Source: Chryseobacterium sp. POL2
Lineage (GTDB): Bacteria > Bacteroidota > Bacteroidia > Flavobacteriales > Weeksellaceae
Length of the DNA: 64,000 bases
Assembly (NCBI RefSeq): GCF_011058315.1
Contig: NZ_CP049298.1
Coordinates: 2,418,001 to 2,482,000 of the forward strand
Reading direction: 5' to 3'
Each line of letters opens with the position of its first letter. Position 1 is the stretch's first letter. Shown here one piece after another: positions 18,780 through 28,729 of the stretch. The notes below the pieces were generated by a model that was not told where the DNA came from, did no database searches, and saw only the letters and a list, made by a program, of their open reading frames with translations. Both the position numbers and the translations under genes were made by a program.

Positions 18780-20486
18780 TTAATGAAACGAAACGTCACG
18801 GATATTTAAGAAATATGATACATTACCTTTCCAATGATTTTCTTCCACTGTGAAGGCCATATCAAAAGATTTATTTCTAAAATCATTAGCAAATTCTCCA
18901 AGTTTGAAGCCGATGCATTCAATATTTCTGTTGGTACTTGGTTGATGAATGAAGAACTTCAAATGATTGCCATCTTTTCCCATTAATCTAACATAACCAG
19001 CCACTTTCACATCTTTTAACACCAAAACTGGCTTCATGTTTTTAGGCCCAAAAGGCGCTAATTTTCTATGGAAATTGTAGAATTCTCGGTTTAGATCATC
19101 AATATTAATAACGCTATCGACATAGATCGACGGCTCTTTTTGATGCTCCTGAATGTGATCCCGAACATAACCTTCGAACATGATTTTAAAAACTTCAAAA
19201 TTTTCCTTTTCCATGGATAAGCCTGCAGCAGCCTGATGTCCGCCAAATTTCAGAAATAATTCGGAGCAATAATCCAAAGCTTCATGAATGTCAAAATCCG
19301 ATACAGAACGCGCTGAAGCGACCATCTCACCATTGTTCCCATCGGTGAAAACCAAAGTCGGTTTGAAATGACTTTCTATAAGTCGAGATGCGACAATTCC
19401 GATAACGCCTTTGTTCCAAGAAGGATCATAGACAATTGTAGAAAGTGTGTCTTGTGAAGATTCCAAAACCTGATTCATCGCCGATTGTGTAATGTTATGA
19501 TCCATCTCGCGGCGCTCATCATTTAGGTTGATGATGTTATCAACAATTTGCTGTGCTTGTTTCAGATTATCAGAAATCATAAGTTCTACAGCCGCTTTTG
19601 CATGAGAAATTCTTCCTGCAGCATTTATTTTTGGCGCGATATCAAAAACAATATTTGAAATTTCGAAATGTGCCAGTTTTTCTTCCGGTATTAATAATCG
19701 CAAACCGAATTTTCTCGTTTTACGAAGGAATTTTAATCCTTGTTTTGCTAATACACGATTCTCTCCAGTTAGTGCCACAATATCTGATGCAATACTAATT
19801 GCCAAAAGATCGGTTAGTTCAAACAATTCACTTTCCGGAATTTTATAGATGGTATTAAGACCTTGGCAAAGTTTGAAACCAACACCACAGCCGCTTAACT
19901 CTTTATAAGGATAGCGACAATCTTTACGTTTGGGGTCCAAAACCGCAACAGCCTTTGGTATTTGGTCGCCGGGTAAGTGGTGATCGCAAATGATAAAATC
20001 AACACCTAGTTTGTTGGCATATTCAATTTTATCTACTGATTTTATACCACAATCCAAGGCGATTATTAAGCTGAAGCCATTTTCTTTGGCAAAGTCAATA
20101 CCTTCATTAGAAATGCCGTAGCCTTCAACATTACGATCTGGAATATAGAAATCAAGATATTTTTTGTCCACGATTTTGCTCAGATAAAGATACATGAGCG
20201 CGACAGAAGTTGTTCCGTCCACATCGTAATCGCCATAGACCATCATTTTTTCACCATTTTCTATTGCTGTAGCAATACGCTCGACAGCTTTTTGCATGTC
20301 GGCCATCAGGAATGGATTATGGATGTCACCACCATTAGGTTTGAAAAACTCACGCGCACTTTGGTAGTTGTCAATGTCGCGCAAGACGAGAAGTTTGGAT
20401 TCCAAAGTTCCAAATCCAATCGAGGAAATGAGACCGTCTACAATGTCTTCGTCGGGTTCTGGTTTATAAATCCATTTTTGACTCAT
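18780..20486 (-). CDS. recJ: single-stranded-DNA-specific exonuclease RecJ
   Basis: A DHH-family 5'-3' exonuclease in recombination and repair. From the ATG at 20486 it has about 568 residues starting MSQKWIYKPEPDED; the in-frame extension upstream looks non-coding. The metal-binding motifs are visible: MVYGDYDVDGTTSV, ALDCGIK, FIICDHHLPGD (DHH), and later FGGHQAAAGLS (DHHA1). The C-terminal OB-like region has APFGPKNMKPVL. First gene of the recJ-nadD-DUF3817 unit. Confidence 0.95.
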   Translation of the reverse strand: MSQKWIYKPEPDEDIVDGLISSIGFGTLESKLLVLRDIDNYQSAREFFKPNGGDIHNPFLMADMQKAVERIATAIENGEKMMVYGDYDVDGTTSVALMYLYLSKIVDKKYLDFYIPDRNVEGYGISNEGIDFAKENGFSLIIALDCGIKSVDKIEYANKLGVDFIICDHHLPGDQIPKAVAVLDPKRKDCRYPYKELSGCGVGFKLCQGLNTIYKIPESELFELTDLLAISIASDIVALTGENRVLAKQGLKFLRKTRKFGLRLLIPEEKLAHFEISNIVFDIAPKINAAGRISHAKAAVELMISDNLKQAQQIVDNIINLNDERREMDHNITQSAMNQVLESSQDTLSTIVYDPSWNKGVIGIVASRLIESHFKPTLVFTDGNNGEMVASARSVSDFDIHEALDYCSELFLKFGGHQAAAGLSMEKENFEVFKIMFEGYVRDHIQEHQKEPSIYVDSVINIDDLNREFYNFHRKLAPFGPKNMKPVLVLKDVKVAGYVRLMGKDGNHLKFFIHQPSTNRNIECIGFKLGEFANDFRNKSFDMAFTVEENHWKGNVSYFLNIRDVSFH

Positions 20487-20491
20487 AGTTA

Positions 20492-20499
20492 CAAATTTA
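20492..20499 (-). promoter_or_regulatory. candidate -7 element of recJ
   Basis: Reads TAAATTTG on the minus strand, ending only 5 bases before the recJ ATG. No TTG is properly spaced. A leader this short would be almost leaderless, so this may be chance. Confidence 0.25.
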
Positions 20500-20562
20500 G
20501 TCAAAAATTTGCTGTTTAAGAAATAGTTTTTTTTCTTGGGCAATTCCCTCACCGAACTTTGT

Positions 20563-20684
20563 CCGCAGCTCGGGTCGGGCTGTTCGCTTTATCTTGAGCT
20601 GTGGCGCTCGGTCGGCTCCGCTGCGCTCCGCCGCCTCGCTCCACACCCAAGGATGTCGCTGCCATCCCTATTGCAGAGATGGCA
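20563..20684 (-). repeat. dispersed GC-rich repeat, copy C (diverged)
   Basis: On the minus strand it follows the order of copy B with substitutions: agggatggcagcgacatcct, then gaggcggcggagcgcagcgg, then gataaagcgaacagc. It lies 57 bases after the metF stop codon and points in the same sense as metF. Confidence 0.75.
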
Positions 20685-20741
20685 GACCAAAATATAGATG
20701 TTAAAAAAAATAATTTTCAAGGATTTGAAAAATGATAGTTT

Positions 20742-21698
20742 CTAAAAAACCGCGGAAGCAATTTTTTTTGTCACATCGCTTTTTCCCATGGTGTAGTAAT
20801 GTAGAACTGGCGCACCTTTTTCTAGTAGTTCTTTACTTTGTTGGATGCACCATTCGATACCGATTTCTTTAGCAGCTTTGTTGTCTTTACTTTTGGCAAT
20901 TTCGATGACCAATTCGTTTGGAATATCCACTTTGAAACGATGCGGAATCATACTTAGCTGGCTTTTGGTAACCAAAGGCTTCAACCCAGGAATTATCGGA
21001 ATATTTATGCCTTCTTCTCTGCATTTGTCAACAAATTCAAAATATTTTTGATTGTCAAAAAACATTTGTGTCACGATGTAATCTGCGCCAGCTTCAACTT
21101 TCTTCTTTAAATAGTGCAAATCTTGCGAAAGACTTGCAGCCTCCATGTGTTTTTCGGGATAGCCAGCAACGCCGATGCAAAAATTAGTTGGACAAGAGTT
21201 TTCCAAAGACTCATCAAGATAATTTCCAGAATTAAGACCTTGAATTTGAAGCACCAAATCGCTCGCATTGGCGTGACCGTTTTTTTCAGGTTTAAAATAA
21301 ATTTCGGATTTTACAGCATCGCCACGAAGTGCTACCACATTTTCGATACCCAGAAAATCCAAATCGATCAGAAAGTTTTCGGTATCTTCACGATTGAAGC
21401 CGCCACACAAAATATGAGGAATGGCATCAACTTTATATTTGTTTTGGATTGCGGCGCAAATGCCGACCGTTCCTGGACGTTTTCTGACAACGCGTTTTTC
21501 CAATAGCCCGTCGTGTCTTTCGATATATTCGTATTCTTCGCGATGATAAGTCACATCTATAAAAGCGGGATTATAATCAAGCAATGGATTAATCGCATCA
21601 AAAATCGATTGAATGTTTTGACCTTTTAAGGGCGGTAATATTTCAAAAGAAAATAATGTTTTTCCGTTTGCGTTTTTTATGTGTTCTGTAATTTTCAT
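20742..21698 (-). CDS. metF: 5,10-methylenetetrahydrofolate reductase
   Basis: Makes 5-methyltetrahydrofolate, the methyl donor for methionine synthase. 318 residues with the MTHFR landmarks: FSFEILPPLKGQNIQ at the N-terminus, FIDVTYHREE, the flavin/folate segment VVALRGDAVKS, IGVAGYPEKHMEA, and ADYIVTQMFFDNQKYFEFV. It is the last gene of the methionine operon, 88 bases after the metH C-terminal gene. It lacks the regulatory domain of eukaryotic enzymes, as expected in bacteria. Confidence 0.96.
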   Translation of the reverse strand: MKITEHIKNANGKTLFSFEILPPLKGQNIQSIFDAINPLLDYNPAFIDVTYHREEYEYIERHDGLLEKRVVRKRPGTVGICAAIQNKYKVDAIPHILCGGFNREDTENFLIDLDFLGIENVVALRGDAVKSEIYFKPEKNGHANASDLVLQIQGLNSGNYLDESLENSCPTNFCIGVAGYPEKHMEAASLSQDLHYLKKKVEAGADYIVTQMFFDNQKYFEFVDKCREEGINIPIIPGLKPLVTKSQLSMIPHRFKVDIPNELVIEIAKSKDNKAAKEIGIEWCIQQSKELLEKGAPVLHYYTMGKSDVTKKIASAVF

Positions 21699-21786
21699 GT
21701 TTTAGATTATAGAGTCAAGATTCAAGACTTTATTTATATTTTTCTTATTTTTAAACCCACAACTATCAACTGATAACCAACAACCT

Positions 21787-24450
21787 TTAACCTTCCACCA
21801 AAATCGGAGCAAGCCATTTTTTAGCGTTATCCAAGGCGATATTTTTACGATTTGCAAAATCTTCCAATTGGTCTCCTTTAATTTTTCCAACCCCAAAATA
21901 TTTGGCGTGTGGACTTCCAAAATAATAGCCAGAAACCGCTGCTGTTGGGAACATGGCTAAACTTTCGGTAAGGATAACGCCAATATTTTCTTCAACTTTT
22001 AAAAGTTCCCAAATCGTTTCTTTTTCTAAGTGATCAGGGCAGGCAGGATAGCCAGGCGCTGGACGGATGCCTACATATTTTTCGGCAATTAATTCTTCAT
22101 TTTCTAAATTTTCATGTTCAGCATATCCCCAAAATTCGGTTCTCACTTTGAAATGAAGACATTCGGCAAAAGCTTCGGCAAGACGATCAGAAAGTGCTTT
22201 GGCTAAAATGGCATTATAATCGTCATGATCCTGTTTAAAGGCATTCACCAGTTCATCAGTTCCAAAGCCTGTGCTTACTGCGAAACAACCGATGTAATCT
22301 TGCTTTCCGGTTTCTTTTGGGGCAATAAAATCGGCAAGCGCAAAATACTCTTTACCGGCTGATCTTTTCAGTTGCTGACGAAGCGTGCGGAAGGTAGAAA
22401 TTACGTTTCCGTTTTCATCATACACTTCAATATCATCATCGCTCACCGAGTTTGCAGGGAAAATCCCAAAAATTGCTTTTGCCGTTAATTGTTTTTCAGC
22501 GATGATTTGGTTCAGCATTTTTTGAGCATCTTGATAAACTTCTCTCGCTTGTTCGCCCACAATTTCATCCTCTAAAATTTCTGGAAATTTACCATGAAGT
22601 TCCCAGCTTCTGAAAAACGGTGACCAGTCCAAGAATGGAAGAAGTTCTGCCAAATCAAAGTCTTCAATTATTTGGATTCCTAATTTTTTAGGTTGAAAAA
22701 TAGTTTCATTTTTCCAATCGATTTTAAATTTATTTTTTCGTGCTTCTTCAATTGGGAGATAAACTTTTTCAATTTGTCTGCCCAGGAATTTTTCACGGAA
22801 CTCGTCGTATTCGGCTTTTAATTCTTTCTGGTAATTTTCAGAATTTCTATCCAAAAGTTGTGAAACCACACCTACAGCTCTGGAAGCATCATTGATGTGA
22901 ACTACAGTGTTCTCGTATTTCGGAGCAATTTTTACAGCAGTATGCGCTTTAGAAGTCGTTGCACCCCCGATTAACAAGGGGAATTTTAAGTTTTTTCTTT
23001 GCAGTTCATCGGCAACATGCACCATTTCGTCCAAACTTGGGGTAATCAATCCGCTAAGACCAATGGCATCCGCATTTTCATCAATCGCAGTTTGAATGAT
23101 TTTTTCCGCTGGGACCATCACACCCAAATCCACAATTTCGTAATTGTTACAACCCAAAACCACGCTCACAATATTTTTTCCAATATCGTGAACATCGCCT
23201 TTCACGGTTGCCATCACCACTTTTCCATTGGCTTTTCGGGTGCTGTCTTTTTCTGCTTCGATGAAGGGTTGAAGATGAGCCACCGCTTTTTTCATCACCC
23301 GAGCCGATTTCACCACTTGGGGAAGAAACATTTTTCCGCTGCCGAACAAGTCGCCTACAACGCCCATTCCGGTCATCAGATTAATTTCGATAACATCCAA
23401 AGGTCGTTCTGCAGACAATCGGGCTTCCTCCACATCTTCGATGATGAACCGATCTGTTCCCTTCACCAATGCATGGGTAATTCTGTCCTGCAATGGCTGG
23501 TTTCTCCATTCCAGATTTTCTACCGTTTCTTTTTTTGTGGATTTATGTTTTTCAGAATAGTCTAAAAGTCGCTCTGTGGCATCATCTCTACGATCCAACA
23601 TCACATCTTCCACCAGTTCTAACAATTCTTTTGGAATTTCGTCATACACTTCCAACATCGCAGGATTCACGATTCCCATGTTCATTCCGTTTTTAATGGC
23701 GTGATACAGGAAAACCGAGTGCATCGCTTCTCGAACAGTATCATTTCCTCTAAACGAAAATGAAACGTTGGAAACACCGCCACTCACGGAAACATAAGGT
23801 AGATTTTCGCGAACCCATTTTGTGGCCTCAATAAAATCTAAAGCATTTCGGCGATGCTCGTCCATTCCCGTTGCTACTGGGAAAATATTAAGGTCGAAAA
23901 TAATATCTTCCGCAGGAAAACCAACTTTGTTCACTAAAATATTGTACGAACGTTTTGCAATTTCAATTCTTCTGTCGTAATTATCGGCTTGTCCGGCCTC
24001 ATCAAAAGCCATAATTATCGCCGCTGCACCGTAACGTTTTATGATTTTTGCATGTTGAATAAATTCGGTTTCACCTTCTTTTAGAGAAATGGAATTCACC
24101 ACCGCTTTTCCTTGAACGACTTGCAATCCTGCCTCCAAAATTTCCCATTTTGAAGAATCAATCATAATCGGGATTCGAGCGATATCAGGCTCTGAAGCAA
24201 TGAGATTTAGGAATCTTACCATCGAGGCTTTTCCGTCCAATAATCCATCATCGAAATTAACGTCCAAAATTTGCGCACCGCCTTCCACTTGATGACGAGC
24301 GATATCCAAAGCTTCGGAAAATTTTTCTTCTTTAATTAAACGCAAAAATTTCTTAGACCCCGCAACATTGCTACGTTCTCCAACATTGATAAAATTGGAT
24401 TCTGGGGTGATGATGAGGGGTTCGAGACCGCTTAGTTTTAAATATTTCAT
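21787..24450 (-). CDS. metH: methionine synthase, pterin-, cobalamin- and activation-domain part of a split MetH
   Basis: 887 residues carrying everything in MetH except the homocysteine-binding module. Order: pterin-binding barrel ([27 protein letters not shown]), cobalamin cap helices near 300-390, B12 Rossmann domain with [11 protein letters not shown] (cobalt-ligating His421), and the SAM-dependent reactivation domain ([30 protein letters not shown]). The missing domain is supplied by the adjacent gene 24502-25536, 51 bases upstream. Such split MetH pairs are known in Bacteroidota. The activation domain indicates reductive reactivation as in E. coli MetH. Confidence 0.95.
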   Translation of the reverse strand: MKYLKLSGLEPLIITPESNFINVGERSNVAGSKKFLRLIKEEKFSEALDIARHQVEGGAQILDVNFDDGLLDGKASMVRFLNLIASEPDIARIPIMIDSSKWEILEAGLQVVQGKAVVNSISLKEGETEFIQHAKIIKRYGAAAIIMAFDEAGQADNYDRRIEIAKRSYNILVNKVGFPAEDIIFDLNIFPVATGMDEHRRNALDFIEATKWVRENLPYVSVSGGVSNVSFSFRGNDTVREAMHSVFLYHAIKNGMNMGIVNPAMLEVYDEIPKELLELVEDVMLDRRDDATERLLDYSEKHKSTKKETVENLEWRNQPLQDRITHALVKGTDRFIIEDVEEARLSAERPLDVIEINLMTGMGVVGDLFGSGKMFLPQVVKSARVMKKAVAHLQPFIEAEKDSTRKANGKVVMATVKGDVHDIGKNIVSVVLGCNNYEIVDLGVMVPAEKIIQTAIDENADAIGLSGLITPSLDEMVHVADELQRKNLKFPLLIGGATTSKAHTAVKIAPKYENTVVHINDASRAVGVVSQLLDRNSENYQKELKAEYDEFREKFLGRQIEKVYLPIEEARKNKFKIDWKNETIFQPKKLGIQIIEDFDLAELLPFLDWSPFFRSWELHGKFPEILEDEIVGEQAREVYQDAQKMLNQIIAEKQLTAKAIFGIFPANSVSDDDIEVYDENGNVISTFRTLRQQLKRSAGKEYFALADFIAPKETGKQDYIGCFAVSTGFGTDELVNAFKQDHDDYNAILAKALSDRLAEAFAECLHFKVRTEFWGYAEHENLENEELIAEKYVGIRPAPGYPACPDHLEKETIWELLKVEENIGVILTESLAMFPTAAVSGYYFGSPHAKYFGVGKIKGDQLEDFANRKNIALDNAKKWLAPILVEG

Positions 24451-24501
24451 AGTGTTAATGAATGTAACAATGTATCAATTTACCAGTCTAGCAATTATTT
24501 G
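24451..24501. repeat. short-word repeat in metH spacer (shares 18 bases with 60644-60661)
   Basis: The spacer contains caatgtatcaatttacca at 24468-24485, an exact match to 60644-60661. It is rich in related words (TGTAAC, TAGCAAT). It is probably a remnant of a degenerate intergenic repeat. Confidence 0.5.
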
Positions 24502-25536
24502 TTAAACTGTTACATTAATTTTTCTCGGTTGATAATTTTTAGCCAAATCAGCAATCGCTTTAATATGAGGTGGCGTTGTACCGCAACATCCTCCAATAAT
24601 GTTGATTAAGCCTTTTTCTAAATATTCTTTAACTTGTTGTGCCATTTGTTCGGGCGTTTCGTCGTACTGACCGAAAGCATTCGGTAAACCAGCATTCGGA
24701 TAGGCTGAAATCAAAAATTCTGATTTAGAAGAAATGGTTTCCAAATAAGGCGTTAGTTGTTTTGCTCCCAAAGCACAATTGAAACCAACGCTCAACAAAT
24801 CCAAATGCGAAACAGAGATTAAAAATGCCTCTGCTGTTTGTCCGCTCAATGTTCTTCCCGAAGCATCCGTAATCGTTCCTGAAACCATAATGGGAATTCG
24901 GATTCCTCGTTCTTCAGCAATTTCATCAATGGCGAAAAGTGCTGCTTTTGCATTCAATGTATCGAAAATGGTTTCCACCAAAAGAATATCTGAACCGCCT
25001 TCTAACAAAGCTTCCGCCTGTTGTTTGTACGCAATTCTCAATTCATCAAAAGTAATGGCGCGATAGCCTGGATCGTTAACATCTGGACTCAAACTCGCAG
25101 TTTTGTTGGTTGGACCAATAGAACCCGCTACAAATCTCGGTTTTTCAGGATTTTGAGCGGTGAACTCATCGCAGACTTGACGCGCTATTTTTGCGGATTC
25201 AAAATTCAGTTCATAGACTAAATCCTCCATGTGATAATCGGCCATCGCGATTGTAGTTCCGGAGAATGTGTTGGTTTCGATGATATCTGCGCCAGCTTCC
25301 AAATATTTTTTGTGAACCTCAGCAATGGCTTGTGGTTGGGTTAAAGAAAGTAAATCGTTATTTCCTTTCAAAGGATATTCCCAATCTTTGAAACGTTCAC
25401 CACGATAATCTTCTTCTTCGAATTTGTAGCGTTGAAGCATGGTTCCCATGGCGCCGTCAAGAATCAGTATTTTAGTTGAAAGTTGATGGTAGAGAGTTGA
25501 TTGTCTCTCCGATATCAAAGTTTTATTATTTATCAT
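24502..25536 (-). CDS. homocysteine S-methyltransferase module of split methionine synthase
   Basis: 344 residues forming the N-terminal module of MetH. It binds homocysteine through zinc: a cysteine in VGFNCALGA and the pair in [12 protein letters not shown]. Other landmarks are [25 protein letters not shown] and [20 protein letters not shown]. It works with the 887-residue partner just downstream. The first 20 or so residues before ILDGAMG are unlike the family: their codons consist of the same AACTCTC/ATCAACT words found in local intergenic repeats. Its start lies 11 bases inside the end of the four-helix-bundle pseudogene. Confidence 0.94.
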   Translation of the reverse strand: MINNKTLISERQSTLYHQLSTKILILDGAMGTMLQRYKFEEEDYRGERFKDWEYPLKGNNDLLSLTQPQAIAEVHKKYLEAGADIIETNTFSGTTIAMADYHMEDLVYELNFESAKIARQVCDEFTAQNPEKPRFVAGSIGPTNKTASLSPDVNDPGYRAITFDELRIAYKQQAEALLEGGSDILLVETIFDTLNAKAALFAIDEIAEERGIRIPIMVSGTITDASGRTLSGQTAEAFLISVSHLDLLSVGFNCALGAKQLTPYLETISSKSEFLISAYPNAGLPNAFGQYDETPEQMAQQVKEYLEKGLINIIGGCCGTTPPHIKAIADLAKNYQPRKINVTV

Positions 25537-25897
25537 TTTCTAATTTTTTATAGTAGGTAATAAATCCACTAATTAATTTTTTACATAAGACAGTTTGGAG
25601 CTGAATCGATTTAAAATCATCATCATTGATATAGTTTTGGTCGAGCGCAATATAAAATTGTGTTTCTAATTCATACAAAGACCCTCTGGCAATATGCAAA
25701 AACTGAAGTGTATCTTTTACGGTTCTTCTTCCGCATCCCTCAGCGATATTGGATGGAATAGAAATCGCAGCTCTTCGCATTTGATTAACTAAACCAAACA
25801 ATTCATCTTTTGGGAAATTCTTTGACAAAATGTAAACTGAATTCACAAGTTTTCTAGCCTCTTGTCAAACTTCTAATTCTGTATATTCCTTTTTCAT
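25526..25897 (-). pseudogene. four helix bundle protein (IVP family), interrupted by an in-frame TGA
   Basis: From the ATG at 25897 the reading is MKKEYTELEV, then a TGA (complement at 25865-25867), then QEARKLVNSVYILSKNFP. The family normally has tryptophan here (EVWxxARKL), so TGG has become TGA. The rest is intact: FGLVNQMRRAAISIPSNIAEG and a helical C-terminus, about 106 residues after the lesion. A GTG at 25846 could still start a shortened protein. Relatives are found in 23S rRNA intervening sequences or as stand-alone genes; a place inside a methionine operon is odd. It may also be a sequencing error. Confidence 0.75.
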
Positions 25898-25934
25898 TTT
25901 TCTAATAACCAATAACTTTTAACCGATAACTAAT

Positions 25935-27125
25935 TTAATCCAAAGCTTGCCTTAAATCACCAATAATATCCTCCACATTTTCTAATCCTACTGAACAACG
26001 CACCAATCCTGGAGTAATTCCCACCTCGTTTCTTTCGTCACCAGAAAGCTTGGAATGTGTTGTGGATGCGGGATGCGTAACAATGGTTCGGGTGTCGCCC
26101 AAGTTGGCGGAAAGGGAACACATTTTTATTTTGTTCAAGAAATTTCGACCGCCTTCGCTGCCTCCTTTCACTTCAAAAGCGACAATATTTCCACCTAATT
26201 TCATTTGTTTTTTAGCAACTTCATAGCTTGGATGCGATTTTAAGAAAGGATATTTCACCAATTCTACATTCGGATGATTTTCTAAAAACTCAGCCACTTT
26301 CAAAGCATTTTCGCAATGTTTCTCAACTCGAATGGCTAAAGTTTCCAAACTTTTACTCAAAACCCAAGCATTAAAGGGAGAAATTGCGGGTCCTGTGTTT
26401 CTCGCAAACAAATAAATTTCCCGAATTAAATCTGCTTTTCCGACCGCTACACCGCCTAAAACACGACCTTGACCATCTATTAATTTCGTTGCAGAATGCA
26501 CTACAACGTCTGCTCCGTACTTAATGGGTTGCTGCAAATAGGGCGTTGCAAAACAATTATCTACGATAAATAAAAGATTGTGCTTCTTCGCGATTTGGGC
26601 CAAAAATTCTAAATCTAAAATCTCAATCGCAGGATTGGTGGGTGTTTCAACATAAAGAATTTTGGTGTTGGGTTGGATGTATTTTTCAACATTCTTTTCG
26701 TCTTCGGCTTTGAAATAGGAGGTTTCGATATTCCATTTTGGAAAATATTTTGTGAATAAAGTATGCGTTGAACCAAAAACCGACTGGCAACTTACAATGT
26801 GATCGCCAGAATTCAACAAAGCGGCAAAAGTGGAATAAATTGCCGCCATTCCCGTTGCGAAAGCGTAACCAGATTCTGCGTCTTCCATTTTCACTATTTT
26901 ATCGATAAACTCAGTTACGTTGGGATTAGAAAATCGGCTGTACAGATTTTTGTTTTTTTCATCTGCAAAACTTGCGCGCATATCTTCGGCATCTTCGAAA
27001 ACGAAGCTTGATGTAAGATATAACGGTGTAGAATGCTCATCGAACTGCGTGCGTTCGGTTTGGGTGCGAACGGCAAGGGTTTCGAAATGGTTATCAGTTG
27101 TTGGTTGTTGATTGTCGGTACTCAT
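25935..27125 (-). CDS. O-succinyl/O-acetylhomoserine sulfhydrylase or cystathionine gamma-synthase-like PLP enzyme
   Basis: 396 residues of the Cys/Met PLP family, closest in layout to MetZ. Landmarks: TSSFVFEDAEDM, YSRFSNPN, ATGMAAIYSTF, the PLP aspartate in FIVDNCFATPYLQQP, the Schiff-base lysine in VVHSATKLIDGQGRVLGG, and THPASTTHSKL. It sits between the homoserine dehydrogenase and metH genes, so it should use the acetylhomoserine made by MetX. Whether it uses sulfide (MetZ) or cysteine (MetB) cannot be decided. Its first 13 residues (STDNQQPTTDNH) are unlike the family and are encoded by local repeat words. Confidence 0.85.
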   Translation of the reverse strand: MSTDNQQPTTDNHFETLAVRTQTERTQFDEHSTPLYLTSSFVFEDAEDMRASFADEKNKNLYSRFSNPNVTEFIDKIVKMEDAESGYAFATGMAAIYSTFAALLNSGDHIVSCQSVFGSTHTLFTKYFPKWNIETSYFKAEDEKNVEKYIQPNTKILYVETPTNPAIEILDLEFLAQIAKKHNLLFIVDNCFATPYLQQPIKYGADVVVHSATKLIDGQGRVLGGVAVGKADLIREIYLFARNTGPAISPFNAWVLSKSLETLAIRVEKHCENALKVAEFLENHPNVELVKYPFLKSHPSYEVAKKQMKLGGNIVAFEVKGGSEGGRNFLNKIKMCSLSANLGDTRTIVTHPASTTHSKLSGDERNEVGITPGLVRCSVGLENVEDIIGDLRQALD

Positions 27126-27185
27126 TGTTTTATTTTATTAGTCTACCATTTTATGAACTATTGTTACATTGCTATATTATCTAAT
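27126..27185. repeat. short-word repeat in spacer (shares TGTTACATTGCTA with 60673-60685)
   Basis: The 60-base gap between the homoserine dehydrogenase and metZ-like genes includes TGTTACATTGCTA at 27162-27174, repeated exactly at 60673-60685. It is otherwise low in complexity. Confidence 0.4.
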
Positions 27186-28724
27186 TTATTTCGTTTCACT
27201 CAATCTTAAAATATCTCCGAAAACGCCACGAGCGGTTACTTTTGCTCCAGCACCAGCTCCCATAATTACAATCGGATTTTCGCCGTAACTTTCGGTATAG
27301 ATTTCAAAAATAGAATCAGAACCTTTTAGTTGTCCCAATGCGGAATTGGCAGGAACGGAAATTAATTTCACGTCCAATTCGCCTTTGTCTTTTTGCAAAT
27401 CGCCATGCAAATCTCCGACGTAGCGAAGAACGTGATTCGGTTCTTGATCATCTTTCGTTTTTTGGAAAACCTCATCTAGCTCTTCAATTCTCGATAAAAA
27501 TTCATCTTTAGAAATTGGAAGAAGTGGTTCTGTAACGAGGTTTTTGATGTTGATATCTTCAAATTCGTTTACTAAATCTAATTCTCTCGCCAAAATCAAC
27601 AGTTTTCTTGCGACATCATTTCCAGAAAGGTCTTCACGAGGGTCTGGCTCTGTAAAACCTTTGTTCATTGCTTCTTTCACTATGCTTGAAAATTTCTCAT
27701 CCCGAACTGAAAACTGATTAAAAACATAACTCAAAGTTCCCGAAAAAACACCTTTAATTCGTGTAATATTTTCTCCCGAAAGATGCAGAAGTTTAATGGT
27801 GTCAATTAAAGGTAAACCTGCTCCCACATTGGTTTCGTATAAGTATTTTTTGTTATTTTTAGCAAGAATGTTTCTGAAATCTCGATAGTCGGAAATCGAA
27901 GAGGTGTTGAAAATTTTGTTAGAAGAAACGATATCAAAACCATTGTCCACAAATTCTGTATAATTTTTAACAAAATCTTTGCTAGCCGTATTGTCCACCA
28001 AAACAAGGTTTTCTAGATTGTGATCTTTGGCGTAATGGATAATGTCTTGAATATTAGTTTCTGTATTTGAATAATTGATTTTTTGTCGCCAATCGCTTCT
28101 GAAGCCGGATTTATTTAATACCATTTTCTTTGAATTGGAAATTGCAATGATTTTTAAATCAATTCTTTTTCTTGTTAAAATGTCATAGGCCGAATCTAAA
28201 ATCTGTTCAATTAAAGTAGAACCAACATTTCCATGCCCAATTAAAGCCAGATGAACGACTTTAGGTTTTCCAAAGATCTCGGTTTCGATGATGTTTTGGG
28301 TAATTTCCGTTTGGTTATCTGTCACCACAATGTTGACGCGACCAGTTGATGATGCTTGACTTAGTAATAAAGGGAAGATTTTATTACGTTGAAGCTCGGA
28401 TAGTATTTTTGTATTCTGTTCCGATACAAAACCGAGTACACAAAGGTTATCAATGCTGTAAATATTGCTAACGATGCCCGCGTTTTTTTCATGTTTAAAT
28501 TCTTTGGAAAGCAATGTTACAGCCGCTTCTGCGTCTTTCTCATCGACCAAAACCGAAACGCCATTTTCTATAGCCTGTTGAGAAATAACGCCAACGCTGA
28601 TGCCGCCATTGTTTAAAGTGTTAAAAATTCTTGAATCTATACCAATTTGACCAAGGAAGTCCTTGCCTTCGAAATTAACTAAGGCTTTTTTTCTGTATAT
28701 ATTGATGGAGGGTTGATCTGTCAT
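27186..28724 (-). CDS. homoserine dehydrogenase with N-terminal tandem ACT region (kinase-less ThrA form)
   Basis: 512 residues. Residues about 1-155 look like the two ACT-type regulatory units that normally follow aspartate kinase in ThrA (RIFNTLNNGGISVGVISQQA, then LCVLGFVSEQNTKILSEL). No kinase catalytic domain precedes them. The dehydrogenase starts near 157 (HLALIGHGNVGSTLIEQIL, the NAD(P) site) and includes VDNTASKDFV, VSSNKIF, NVGAGLPLIDTI, GVFSGTLSYVFN and the catalytic EPDPREDLSGNDVARK. It supplies homoserine to MetX, 5 bases upstream in the same operon. The ACT remnant may still bind an effector such as threonine. Confidence 0.88.
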   Translation of the reverse strand: MTDQPSINIYRKKALVNFEGKDFLGQIGIDSRIFNTLNNGGISVGVISQQAIENGVSVLVDEKDAEAAVTLLSKEFKHEKNAGIVSNIYSIDNLCVLGFVSEQNTKILSELQRNKIFPLLLSQASSTGRVNIVVTDNQTEITQNIIETEIFGKPKVVHLALIGHGNVGSTLIEQILDSAYDILTRKRIDLKIIAISNSKKMVLNKSGFRSDWRQKINYSNTETNIQDIIHYAKDHNLENLVLVDNTASKDFVKNYTEFVDNGFDIVSSNKIFNTSSISDYRDFRNILAKNNKKYLYETNVGAGLPLIDTIKLLHLSGENITRIKGVFSGTLSYVFNQFSVRDEKFSSIVKEAMNKGFTEPDPREDLSGNDVARKLLILARELDLVNEFEDINIKNLVTEPLLPISKDEFLSRIEELDEVFQKTKDDQEPNHVLRYVGDLHGDLQKDKGELDVKLISVPANSALGQLKGSDSIFEIYTESYGENPIVIMGAGAGAKVTARGVFGDILRLSETK

Positions 28725-28729
28725 GGTGT

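Noticed and set aside
21702-21920. 72-residue frame at the metF-metH junction
   Set aside because: Mostly an out-of-frame reading of the metH end.
22999-23565. 188-residue antisense frame inside metH
   Set aside because: The metH reading is fully conserved on the other strand; the histidine- and phenylalanine-rich antisense product is an artefact.
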